The translations under genes and the position numbers were made by a program. Positions 9,617 through 19,981 of a stretch of 64,000 nucleotides of DNA are shown here, piece after piece. Under the pieces are notes generated by a model, which saw only the letters and a program-made list of their open reading frames with translations, was not told where the DNA came from and made no database searches. This DNA is from Dichomitus squalens LYAD-421 SS1 (Eukaryota; Basidiomycota; Agaricomycetes; Polyporales; Polyporaceae): assembly GCF_000275845.1 (NCBI RefSeq), contig NW_006766887.1, forward strand, positions 1,074,770 through 1,138,769. Direction: 5' to 3'. Positions within the stretch are counted from its first letter, which is position 1; the number at the start of each line of letters is the position of its first letter.

Positions 9617-12588
9617 ATGGCTCTCGCAGACCAGGATGAATCGGTGCGCATCGCGGTCCGCGCCCTCGGGGACATGCGCAACAGCACACAGCACAACTCG
9701 CCCTCGACTTGTACGTGTGCCATTTTAAGGCTTTTTACCCCAACGGTTTGATCTCGAGAGTGTTAATGACCGCGCCCACCGAATTTACGTCCTCGCATCC
9801 TTTCCCTGCAGCATTCCAGACCACGCCCACGCTCTCGGTGACGTCTGCGATGTCCTCGCCGTCGCTGCCGTCCCCGTCGCTGATTGAAGAAGATTTGCGC
9901 GAAGACGAGATGGAGGACCGTCGGCGGCTCGCCCCCACCTCCCCCTCCGCGTCCGAGGATGCTGGGGCGCAACGGGATGGCGAGGAGTGGAAGACGCTTT
10001 CGCGCGTGCAGAATATCCCGCTAGTAAACAGCGCGCTTCGAGCGTATGAGCAGAGCAAGGCAAGTTCGCGGGTCGTCAAGGTGCGCCGTCCTCTGTCTGG
10101 TTTTGTTCTGCTCATCCGAGGCTGACGGGAGATGGATGGTTGTGGGGGCGATGGGCATCTATCTGCAGTACGGCGCGGAGATGATGGAGTCGTCGATGAA
10201 GACCATCTCACGTCCTGTGATCGACCGCTTGCCAGTCGGGCAGCTCGATGAATTCGCAAGCAGGCAATTGGACAGGGTGAGCATCGCGTTCCTCGTTCTC
10301 CATGATTGCGTTTGGTCTACCCCAAGCTTCCCGCCGGCTCTTCCCCACTCTACTTCACTTGTTGCTGCTTCCCGTACCCTTATCCCTACCTCTATCTGGC
10401 GTTTTGTCCCGGTGATAGTGGTCATCTGGTTGACTGCGCTAGCCTTGTGCGCGACGCGAGGCGGGGGATGCTCACACCGACTGTCAAATGATATCAAACA
10501 GACCCACAGAGGACAGTATGACGTCTGGTTTCTGTCAGGGAGAGCAGGTGGTCATCCGTGGCATCTCACTCGCGCTATCTATATGCCTGCCTCTTTGGAC
10601 ATGTCGGTGTCCATATAGGGCCGCCGATCGTGCTTTGTGTACCTCCGGGCGGCCCCGGCTAATGTCCCTCGGTCGTGGCCCTGTTCCGCCACTCCACATC
10701 GAGCAATCACGCGCGTCTCCCTTCCACAATGGTACTAACAAAAGCTTCTCTCGCAGCTGGGCAGCTATACGCGCGGCTCGTCAAGCCGGGGCCGCTCGCG
10801 CGGTGACTCTGTCGACAGTCCAGACCGGAGGAGACCTTGGGAGCCGAGGGATGGTTCAATGACACGCAGTCCTTCTAGGGAGACTTGGTCCAGGGAGGAT
10901 GATACAAGGTCTAGGGAAGGTAAGTGACATGCAGCTCGTGTTCATTCGTCAGAGCACGCTCACGCCGACGACGGAAATACAGCCACAACCATACCTTCAC
11001 CATTGAGTGCCGTTGCTGAGAGCCGCACGCCTACACCACATTCCTCCTCAAGCTCGCAGCCTGAACGGCCTATCCTTCCACCTGCCTCCACCTTGACCCA
11101 GCATGCAGACGCACAGGAGAGCCAACAAGTAGCGCAACGTAGTAGATGGCAAACGGTCTTCCTAGAAGCTGGGGGTATCAGCGCCGCGCTCAGCGAGGAA
11201 AGCATGAGGCGGCTGAAGTACTGTCTGCAGTGGCTTCAGGTATGTGTTCCGAGCGGAAATTGTGACAGATTCGGCCTGGTCATACTCTGGACTTCATACA
11301 GTACGCTACGGCGCAGATCGATGCCCAGATTCTCGTCCTCAGAAATTTCATCGCCTCCCTCCAGCCCCACGGCACTTCGCCGCACGACACCCCCATCTCC
11401 GCCCAGCACCTACGCACACTGCAGATGGCAAAGCGTGACGTGGTGGATACTATCCGACAGGTGGTGGAGGTCATGAGTCGCTACGCCGGTGGTGCACTCC
11501 CCGAGCCAGCTCGTTCGCGCGTTCGTTCATTCATCCTGTGTCTACCGCGGAGATGGGCAACAGCCTCGGGTGTTGGCGTGGACGGCCCTGTCTCAGACCG
11601 CCCGGGTCATAGTTATGACGCACGCGGAGAAAGCACCGCGACTTCCTCTACCAGCTCGGCCAGGCAAAGGCATCGTGGGACTGCCCCGTACAGCTATGGT
11701 CCAGGCGAAGCGGGCCCCTCGCCGAGGTCCCGCCCTGCGTCGCGTGCGCCGTCGCCGGTTCGCGGACCGAGCCGGGGACACTCCAGGCAAACCAGCGCTG
11801 CTGCGAGCGGTGCGACTCCGCCGACGGTCGACGGCGCGACGCAGGCCGCGCAGAAGATCCTCACGCTCGCGATGGAAAGTTTGGATATGTTGCGCGGCGT
11901 GACGGGTGTGTTCAAGGACAGCTTAGACCGTGCAGATATGTGAGTGCTTCACGCTTCCCTCTTTACACGGCCGCGCGTCTGACAGGGTATTCTGTACAGT
12001 TGGGTCGAGCGTTTGCGCGTCGTTGGTGTGCAGCGCGGACAGAACGGGAACGTCGAAGGCGACGCTGACGGCGAGGTTATCAAGTACCGCGACACTCACC
12101 TTCCCCCGTTCCTCCCTCGCGAGCACAGAGGCGCACACAGTCCTTCATCCCCACTCTCCCCCTACGCTCCGCTCAGCCCTGCCACACCCGGTTCCGGGTA
12201 CAGCACGCCGTTCTATAGCATCCCTCGTTCCTCCAGCACAGGCTCCCTCAGCGGCCTCGCTTTCCCCGGTCCTCTCAGCATGGCCCCGCCCTATGACGCA
12301 CCCTCTCCGGCGGGCCATGCCGCTACCGTCCTCGACAAGCTCTCTCTGTCTTCGAATCATTCAGAAGCAGGCTCGCGCCTCGCGACGCCGAAGAGCGCAC
12401 TAATGGGCCTGCCACCCGAGGGCGACTCTGGGGGCGGCGGCCGTGGCGAGAAGAGGCGCAACGAGAGCGACGACGGGGATCGTGCAGTCGCTGCTGCGAC
12501 CGCCTTGGCGGGCATGGCGGGCTCCGGCGGTCTGTCTGCGAAGCGCATAAAGCAGGAGGAGCGCGAAGTGGGCATGGAGGTCGACTAA
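9617..12588 (+). CDS. OPI1: Opi1-family transcriptional regulator
   Basis: Opi1 is the repressor of phospholipid and inositol genes that in yeast is held at the ER by phosphatidic acid. Seven exons (9617-9710, 9812-10080, 10169-10276, 10757-10919, 10983-11239, 11302-11939, 12000-12588) join in frame to 705 residues. The protein starts MALADQDESVRIAVRALGDM. The hallmark Opi1 core spans exons 2-3, about residues 105-158 (IPLVNSALRAYEQSKASSR, YGAEMMESSMKTISRPVIDR, LPVGQLDEFASRQLDR). A second conserved block follows in exons 5-6 (YATAQIDAQILVLRNFI). The C-terminal third is Ser/Pro-rich and low complexity and ends in an acidic/basic tail with KRIKQEEREVGMEVD. Intron 3 (480 nt) is unusually long. 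The family call is firm. The lipid-regulatory role in this organism is inferred from yeast. Confidence 0.9.
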
Positions 12589-13465
12589 CGATAGCTGGGA
12601 TGTTGGGGGATATATATGATGCCGTGACTCAAAGGTGATGTCTCATCGTACAGGGCTCCCGATCTTCTCATCTGCCTCTCGGATCCCTCTCCGCACTATT
12701 AGTCTCCTTCAGGGCGATCAGATGGCCCGTGTATGCGGTCGATGGGTGATGCTTCGACCTTTGGCTCTGTGAAGACGCGCAATGTACGTCATTCACATGT
12801 TTTGACTACGGGTGTCGCATTATATGAACGATCGAGTTCCATACCTTTCGTTGGCTTTCTGCTTAGGCCCCTTGTGTTCTGTTGTCCTCTCTGTCGCTCG
12901 TTTATCTGTTTCGGATACACACGGACCCGGCATTGTACACGTCCTCGTCACCACCACCTCTCTCGCTATACAGTCTTTGTACTATTCATACACCCATACA
13001 TTGGGTATCCCGCACACGTCCACAGAATTCGGATCTACTGAAACCTCCCTCATTCGACTCCAACTCCATCCATGTTCGTGAGCTTCTAGCTCTGCGGCGC
13101 ACCTCCCTACACGACTATCTCCGACCCGAGACGTCGTAGCTCTCCCCACCATAGCGTCTCGCCCTCTCGTTGTCCTTGTGACTCGTGATTGTCTGTGTTA
13201 TCCAGTGTTGCAAACTATCTATCGTATGTGGATTTCATCGCTTCCTATACTTCGGTACTAGTAACTTCAAGTAGAGTATGAAAGTACACGTATCTCCTCG
13301 GACTCCTCGGAATGTACGTATAGTCTAGTTCAAGCGCATCCCGTTCCGCACCTGTACAGTCAGCTGAGTCGACTCAAGCCATCTCGGGTGCCAACACTCG
13401 TACGGTCAAGACGGTCTCGCAGACTTGGAAAGTAGGAGATAATATTGTACAAACGATGCGGTAAC
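12589..13465. other. intergenic, 3' region of the Opi1-like gene
   Basis: Pyrimidine-rich sequence with short frames only. I see no gene. The right end borders the first copy of the 3.3-kb tandem segment. Confidence 0.5.
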
Positions 13466-13587
13466 GTCGTGTTTGGGGAGGCGCGTACGTGAAGTTCCGC
13501 ATAAATATGCAAGTCGCTGTAATCATAGCCAAGTCCTTAGCGAGATGCAGCTTAAGCACTCAACGACGGGATGACAAGTTGTCGTTT

Positions 13588-15424
13588 CTAGTCAAGATAC
13601 CCCACCTCTCCGAGCTCGTATGAGAGGGGATCTTCAGCATCGCCAGATGTGTCTGCGTGGTCAAATTGAAGCGTCGTTTGCCTCGTGAAATCGTCCAAGG
13701 ACATATCCGACATACGTGCCGCCGCCTTGCGAAGGTTGAGCACAACGCGAGTGCACAAGGCACTATGTAGCGCCCTCAATTGCCTAGAAGGGTCTAACGG
13801 TGAGCAAGGATGTTCTCCGTTGAGCACGAAGCCGCTCTCACAGTTGGGCGAAAGGCGCCAGTTCGCGCTGTTCGTAAAGCAGGTCAAGGTCAAGATCTGC
13901 CCATCGAAAACGGAAGGCGTCACCGACCGGAGCGGCCAGAAGAACGAGCAAATTGATAGTAGAACCGACTAGATGTAAAATGTCGAGGTCATTGTGTGCT
14001 CCTACATGAGGATCGAGAGGTTACCTAAAATGATGACGAAGAAGAGAAATCCTACGGGAAGTGGAGCACATGAAGAGCTGATATGACGTGGCAACAGTGG
14101 TCTTACCGTCGCGGTACATGGTCTGACACAATCCTTGTGTAGACGTGATGCCCCCTATCCGCTCCGGTCAGAACAAGGGTCAAACAGCGGCTCAAGCTCG
14201 TCAAACCTACTATCGCTATCTAAGTATCTCTTGATGAGCATGAGTCCGATGATTCCTATCCACCTCAGACGTCAGCATGGCCCGTCATATCCGACTGCGA
14301 GAAGGAAGCTGACCTGTCTCTGCAAGCATGGTGCACGTATATGCTGGCAATGCTTGCTGGTCGTCTATGCATGGCATGCATCCAACCACTCGGAGAACAG
14401 CGCTAGGATAACCTACTTGAACATGAGCTAGTGTAGTGGCAATCTGCCTTCGGACACTCACTTTGGGTTGTGACTGCTGTCTGGTAGAGCGTGAAGCATG
14501 CAAACGGCTGATGCATTCGGATCAGAACGAGAACGGTACAGAAGGGGAGTCGAAGAGCGTACAATCAACAGAACACCACCCCCGATAGTCAGGGCCATAA
14601 CGTATCTGTTGAATGACCAAAGAGCCCAAGTCCTTGCCACCAAGATGGCTGAGAATGGTGAGTTGGCATACACCGCTGACAACGTCTAGGTGGCAGAAGG
14701 ACTGTGAGGGACCCACATTCGGAGAATCCAGTTCCAGCAACAGATACATCTATGAAGTGTTAGGTAATTCGTAGATTTGACCTAATCTGTATACAAAACG
14801 CACATCCCATGATTTTGAATGTATCAATACAAGACTGGTCTTGAGAGGTCAGAGACTGGAGTATGAAAAATAGCCTTACTTACTTCTGTATCTGTCGGAT
14901 ACAATTCTACTGGAGAGACCTGAGACGATACTCTGTCAGATTCGTTAGAAAGGAGACTGACAGAAAATTCCCAGGGCGCAATCTAAGAGCACTGAGTACT
15001 TGTTGACGAAGTATATCGCCTTCATAGCGTTTCGATGGGCTGGCCATATGAAGGCAACCTACACATAAAAATTGGCGTTGAGCACTTGTATGTCCAAACA
15101 TGGGTTGACAACCTCACCTCATCCGGGAACGTTGCAGCAATTTCGAGCAACTATCAAATGCCATTGAGTGGTACAGCCAGCGCCGACAGGAATCGCCACT
15201 CACAGTTAAAGTGAGCGATGCGACTTGGAGAGTTAAAGCCTCTATTATGAATCGATGCCATACGATCAAGCAGTAATCATCACCTGGAGTGTACTATAAG
15301 CCGGGGTTAGAATGACGATGCTAGTGAAAGAGATAGCCACTCGAACCTTTGTCATCTGTGTGTAATATAAAGTGCCAACCATTCTGATATCCTGAACATC
15401 GATTTCTTCGCCAGGAGTACTCAT
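13588..15424 (-). CDS. DUF6533-type integral membrane protein, copy A
   Basis: Family of unknown function, expanded in Agaricomycetes. First exon 15347-15424 encodes MSTPGEEIDVQDIRMVGTLY. Further exons carry LLEIAATFPDE then VAFIWPA (from 15058), the signature DUF6533 step before a membrane helix and Asn-rich turn (VNKYSVL), a later helix near LWSFNRYVMALTIGGGVLL (14570-14630), and a last exon of about 280 nt ending at 13588 with ALCTRVVLNLRKAAARM, the conserved cytoplasmic region after the last helix, and the tail LSYELGEVGYLD. Only the first and last exons are bounded confidently. The middle must be spliced from about five short exons and could contain a lesion. It lies head-to-tail with the remnant upstream and with copy B. 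Confidence 0.55.
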
Positions 15425-15913
15425 CAAGTTTCGAGTTAGCCCAGACAAGCCAAACGGTGGAGGAGTATAAGGAGGACAACAGCCGACGGTTCGAGTGGAC
15501 TCGCCTACGGACCATCGACGATGTTTATATGCGATTGCGGGTGGACGAGGTTGCGTACAGAGGACCGAAGCCATCCACCTTTCCAGCTGTCTATCACCGC
15601 GTCAGGAGCGGGTCTGTGACTGCCATTAGCATGGAGAGTACTGCTTCTTGTGATCCCTGTGTCACCCAAAAAATGCGCAAGAAACTGACAGCTTGGTCCG
15701 GGACTCATCACCCGAAGCTTTTCCATTCATAGCTGCTTGTCATATGCAGGTTGATCCTCGGAAGAGGTGCATATCAGTCGGCACTTCCATTAGATGTCAT
15801 AAGTTTAGGCGATGTGTTAATCGTTAAGCTCCGAGTGTGAGTACACTGATCGCTAGCAGGGTTCAGACTGATGGGTATACTGCCCGACACTGGGCCACCT
15901 GTAGTAAACGTCC
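15425..15913. other. spacer between DUF6533 gene A and its upstream remnant
   Basis: Presumed promoter of copy A. A minus-strand frame at 15505-15726 has a conserved counterpart in unit B around 18858-19073 (CQFLAHFLGDTGITR against FQFLAHFLGDTGITR), which simply reflects the duplication. I see no independent gene. Confidence 0.4.
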
Positions 15914-16387
15914 TTAGGAGTCAAGATGATCGAATCGATCGTGCAAAATCTCGTCTCCGGACGACCTACCACACCTGAAAGCTGTGACCATGGCTGATCA
16001 CTGCGTTGTCGAGTGGTCTAATGTCGTTGCGGCCGCTTTTCCAAGGTTGAGCAGGACACGCGTACACGCAGTGCTGTAGACGGCCTTGAGTGTTTTAGAA
16101 AATCGACAAGTATCAGTATAGACGGCCGTAGATGGGGGGAGGATATACGGGAGGAGCTGAATCGCATGGAGAACGACTGGCAGGATCGCGAAGGAAGCGA
16201 GTTCTTGCTGTTGAAGGAAGAATGGACATGTGTTGACATCCAAATGGAGACAATTTGTGAGGCTTGGAAGCTAGCGGCATGAAATGGAGATAGAGATGTC
16301 TGGCATCGCATCCACTTGGTTAGATGAGACAGCCGGGACGGCATAGTAAAAAGCCAAGCCCAATATGATCATGAAGAAGATTTCTTG
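15914..16387 (-). pseudogene. truncated DUF6533 remnant in unit A
   Basis: Only the C-terminal half remains: a hydrophobic segment QEIFFMIILGLAFYYAV near 16340-16387, LASFAILPVVLHAIQLLPYI near 16145-16205, then STACTRVLLNLGKAA (near 16030-16080), equivalent to ALCTRVVLNLRKAA of the full copy, and the tail GDEILHDRFDHLDS ending at 15914. The pieces lie in different frames and no N-terminal exons are found upstream, so it is a remnant of an older tandem copy. Confidence 0.6.
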
Positions 16388-16786
16388 GGGAGCGCATCAA
16401 TTTGTGTCAGCAGGATGATTGAATGAGCGCTGGCCGTCGCGATACGCAAGTCTCCGGTGACCCAATTGCGGGGTTTTTTTACATGATTGACCATACCATA
16501 CTATGTATCAAGCCTACGGATGTACTGCCTCCTACTCTCGAAATACTACATGATGCCTATAGATGGCGGCCCAAGTCCCGCTTACGTTTGAGTCCTACGT
16601 AACAGGTTTCCCGCTCTCTCGTACTGAGCGAGAGGATCTGATAGATCAAGCCCATTGTCAGCCATGCTATGCTGCAGCCCGTGAAGCCCGGCGGCATGGG
16701 TCATAACGTAGCCTGTTGTGCCTGCGGTAGGCGTTGATCGTCCTGGCCGAGACCCGATGATTGAGCAGGATGTCGTTTGCGCGACT
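16388..16786 (-). other. right end of unit A with orphan IBTK C-terminal codons
   Basis: Bases 16701-16786 on the minus strand read SRKRHPAQSSGLGQDDQRLP and continue to a stop, matching SRKRHPARSSGVARDDQRLP of the IBTK-like gene end at 19982-20067. The frame is still open, but it has no upstream exon and is cut at the unit boundary. The rest (16388-16700) corresponds to the sequence downstream of the IBTK-like gene. Confidence 0.85.
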
Positions 16787-16901
16787 GTCGTGTTTGGGGA
16801 GGCGCGTACGTGAAGTTCCGTATAAATATGCAAGTCGCTGTCCTTACAGCCAGCGCTTAGCGAGATACAAGTCAAATACTCGACGACGCGATGACAAGCT
16901 G

Positions 16902-18750
16902 TCATTTTTGGTCAAAATACCCCACCTCTCCGAGCTCGTACGAAAGGGGATCTTCAGCATCTCCAGATGTGTCTGCGTGGTCGAATTGAAGCGTCGTTTG
17001 CCTCGTGAAATCGTCCAAGGACATATCCGACATACGTGCCGCCGCCTTGCGAAGGTTGAGCACCACGCGAGTGCATAGGGCACTATGTACCGCCCTCAGT
17101 GGTCTAGAGAGGTCTAATAGTGAGCAAGGATGTCCTCCGCTGAGCACGAAGCCGCTCTCACAGTTGGGCGAAAGGCGCCAGTTCGCGCTGTACGATGAAG
17201 AAGAAAAGTCAAGGTCAGCCTATCAGAGATGACAGGCGTCACCGACCGGAGCGAGTAGAAGAACGAGCAAGTTGATAGTGGAAACGACTTAGGTATCGAG
17301 GTCATTGTGGGCTCCTGCACGAGGATAGAGAGAGCATACCTAGAACGATGACGAAGAAGAGAAATCCTACGGGAATTGGAGTGCATGATGAGCTGACGGG
17401 AAATCACATCGCGAAGGCGGGTTTACCGTCACGGTACATGGTCCGGAACAACCCTTGTGTAGACGTGATGCCCGCTGCCCGCCCCGGTCAGGACAAGGGT
17501 CAAAGAGCAGCCCAAGCTCTTCAGACCTACCATCGCCATTTAGGAATCTTTTGATGAGCATGAGTCCGATGATCCCTGTCCACCTCAGACGTTAGCATGG
17601 ATCGTCATACTCAACCGCGAGATGGAAGCTGACCCGTCTCTGCAAGCATGATGCACGTATATGCCGGCCATACCTGCTGATCATCTATGCATGGCATGCA
17701 TCCAACCACTCGGAGAACGGCGCTAGGATAACCTAATTCGGACATGAGCCGGTGTAGTTGCAATCTGCCTTCGCATACTCACTTTGGGCTGTGACTATTG
17801 TCTGGTAGAGCGTGAAGCATGCAAACGGCTGATGCATTCGGATTGGAACGAGAACGGCACAGAAGGGGAGTCGAAGAGCGTACCATCATCAAAAGTCCAG
17901 CTCCGATAGTCAGGGCCATGACGTATTTGTTGAATGACCAAAGAGCCCAAGTCCTTGCCACCAAGATGACTGATAATTGTAAGTTGCATACACCACTGTC
18001 AGCCTCTGGAAGGGGAGGACTGTAACGGACTCACATTCGGAGAATCCAATTCCAGCGATAGAAATGTCTATAACGTGCGAGGTAATTCTTATAGTTGACC
18101 CACCCAATGTGTGTGAAAACGCACATCCCATGATTCTATATGTATCGATACAAGACTAGGTTTGAAAAGTCAGAGATGATAACAGGGTGAAACATAGCCT
18201 TACTCACCTTCGTATCCGTCGGATGCAATTCTACTGGAGAGACTTTGAACGATACTTTGTCAGGTTCGCAAGAAAAGGGACTGACAAGAAATTCCCAGGG
18301 CGCAATCTACGAGCACTGAGTACTTGTTGACGAAGTAGATCACCTTCACAGCGTTTCGATGGGCTGGCCATATGAAGGCAACCTGCACTTGAAGTTGGCA
18401 TTGAGCACATGAAAGTTCATACATGGATTGACCACGGCACCTCATCCGGGAACGTTGAGGCCATCTCGAGCAACTATCAAATGTCTTCAAGCGGTACAGC
18501 TAGCACCGGCAGGGATCGCCACTCACGGTCAAAGTGAGTGATGCGACTTAGAGGATTGTGGCCTCGGTTATGAAATGATTGGTAAAACGATCAAGCAGTA
18601 ATTATCACCTGGGGGGTACTAGGAGCCGGGGTTTTAACGACGGTGCTCGTGAAGAGATATAGCCATCCGAACCTTTATCATTTGTGTGTAATATAAATTG
18701 CCAACCATTCCGATGTCCCTAACATCGATTGCATCGCCAGGAGTACTCAT
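16902..18750 (-). CDS. DUF6533-type integral membrane protein, copy B
   Basis: Paralogue of copy A in unit B. It starts MSTPGDAIDVRDIGMVGNLY at 18750. VAFIWPAHRNAVKVIYFVNK lies near 18330-18390, the helix LWSFNKYVMALTIGAGLLMM near 17890-17950, and the last exon ends at 16902 with ALCTRVVLNLRKAAARM and LSYELGEVGYFDQK. Compared with copy A the stop is three codons later, through divergence at the very end. Coding segments appear more conserved between A and B than the introns, suggesting at least some time under selection. Exact exon borders in the middle were not resolved. Confidence 0.55.
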
Positions 18751-19245
18751 CAAACGAGTTAGTCCAGATAAGCTAATAGGTGGAGGAGCATAAGGAGGAC
18801 GGCAGCCGAAGGTTCGATTGGACTCACCTACATGCAATCGACGATGTTTATATGCGATTACGGGTGGACGTGATTGCCTGTGGACTGTGAACTCGTTCGG
18901 TACAGATGTCCACCTTCCAGGCTATGTATCACAGAGTCAGAAGCGAGTCTGTCATTGCTTAGCATGGAGACTACTACTCTTGTGATGCCTGTGTCACCCA
19001 AGAAGTGCGCAAGAAATTGAAAGTTCGGTTCGCCGGAGCTCATCGCCCCAAGTCCATTCATACTTAGCTGCATGTCATATGCAGGTTGATCCTCGGAAGA
19101 GGGGCATATCGGTCGGCACCTCCATTATATGTCATCAGGTTGGGTTGACGTGTCGTGAAGCTCCGAGTTTGGGTACACTGATTGCTGGCAGACCGACGGG
19201 CATACTGCCCGACACTGCGTCGCCTGCGGATAACATTCGTAGGAG
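18751..19245. other. spacer upstream of DUF6533 copy B
   Basis: Equivalent of 15425-15913 in unit A. No independent gene. Confidence 0.4.
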
Positions 19246-19650
19246 TCAAGATACTCCAGTCGATCGTGCGGAATCTCGTCTCCGGACATTTTCCCACACC
19301 TGACCTGAATGCTGTGACTAAGTATGCCCGTGGCCGACCACTCTGTTGTCAAGTGTTGCGGCCGCTTGCCGACGTTGAACAGGATACCCGTACACATGCT
19401 GCTGTGAACGGCCTTGAATGACCGAGACTATCGACAAATATCAGTATAGACGACCGCAGATGTGGGAGGGTATGCGGGAGGAGCTGAAGGGCTTGGGGAA
19501 CGACTAATGACAGGATCGCGAAGGAAGCGGGATTTTGCCGTCGAAGGAAGAATGGATACGTGCCGACATCAGAATGGAATGAAGTTGCAAGACATCCACG
19601 ACAGCAAGGAAGGAAACCAGGCTCGATGAGTACTTATGATCATGAAGAAG
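19246..19650 (-). pseudogene. truncated DUF6533 remnant in unit B
   Basis: Counterpart of 15914-16387, more decayed. MCTGILFNVGKRPQ (near 19370-19397) corresponds to ACTRVLLNLGKAA, followed by GDEIPHDRLEYLDS. The hydrophobic segments are broken by indels, and the stop present in unit A (TAA) is a TAC codon here. Confidence 0.55.
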
Positions 19651-19981
19651 ATTCCTGTAGGATCGCATCAATTCGTGCCACCAGGATGGTTGAACGAGCG
19701 CTGACCGTCGCGTTCACGAGTACGCAAGTCTCCGGTGACCCAATCGCGGGGAATTTAATATGATTGACCATACCATACAACCAAGCCTACGGATGGGAGA
19801 AGTACTGCCTTCTACTGTCGGAATTCTACATGATGCCTATAAAGTCGGCCCAACGTCCCGCTTACCCTTGAGTCCTACGTAACGATTTCTAGCTCTCTCG
19901 TACTGAACAAGGGAACCAATAACAAATTAAGCCCATTGTCAACCATGCTATGCTGCAGCCCGTGAAGCCCGGCGGCGTCGG
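19651..19981. other. 3' region of the IBTK-like gene
   Basis: Non-coding sequence in unit B between the DUF6533 remnant and the IBTK-like stop codon. It matches 16388-16700 of unit A. No gene seen. Confidence 0.45.

Larger units (their letters stand above)
13466..16786. repeat. 3.3-kb tandem segmental duplication, unit A
   Basis: This unit matches 16787-20067 along its length with scattered substitutions and small indels. Both start gtcgtgtttggggaggcgcg and end gcaggatgtcgtttgcgcgact, and the two units abut exactly at 16786/16787. Content: a DUF6533 gene (13588-15424), a DUF6533 remnant (15914-16387), and at the right end 86 bases (16701-16786) homologous to the last 28 codons plus stop of the IBTK-like gene. 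Confidence 0.9.
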
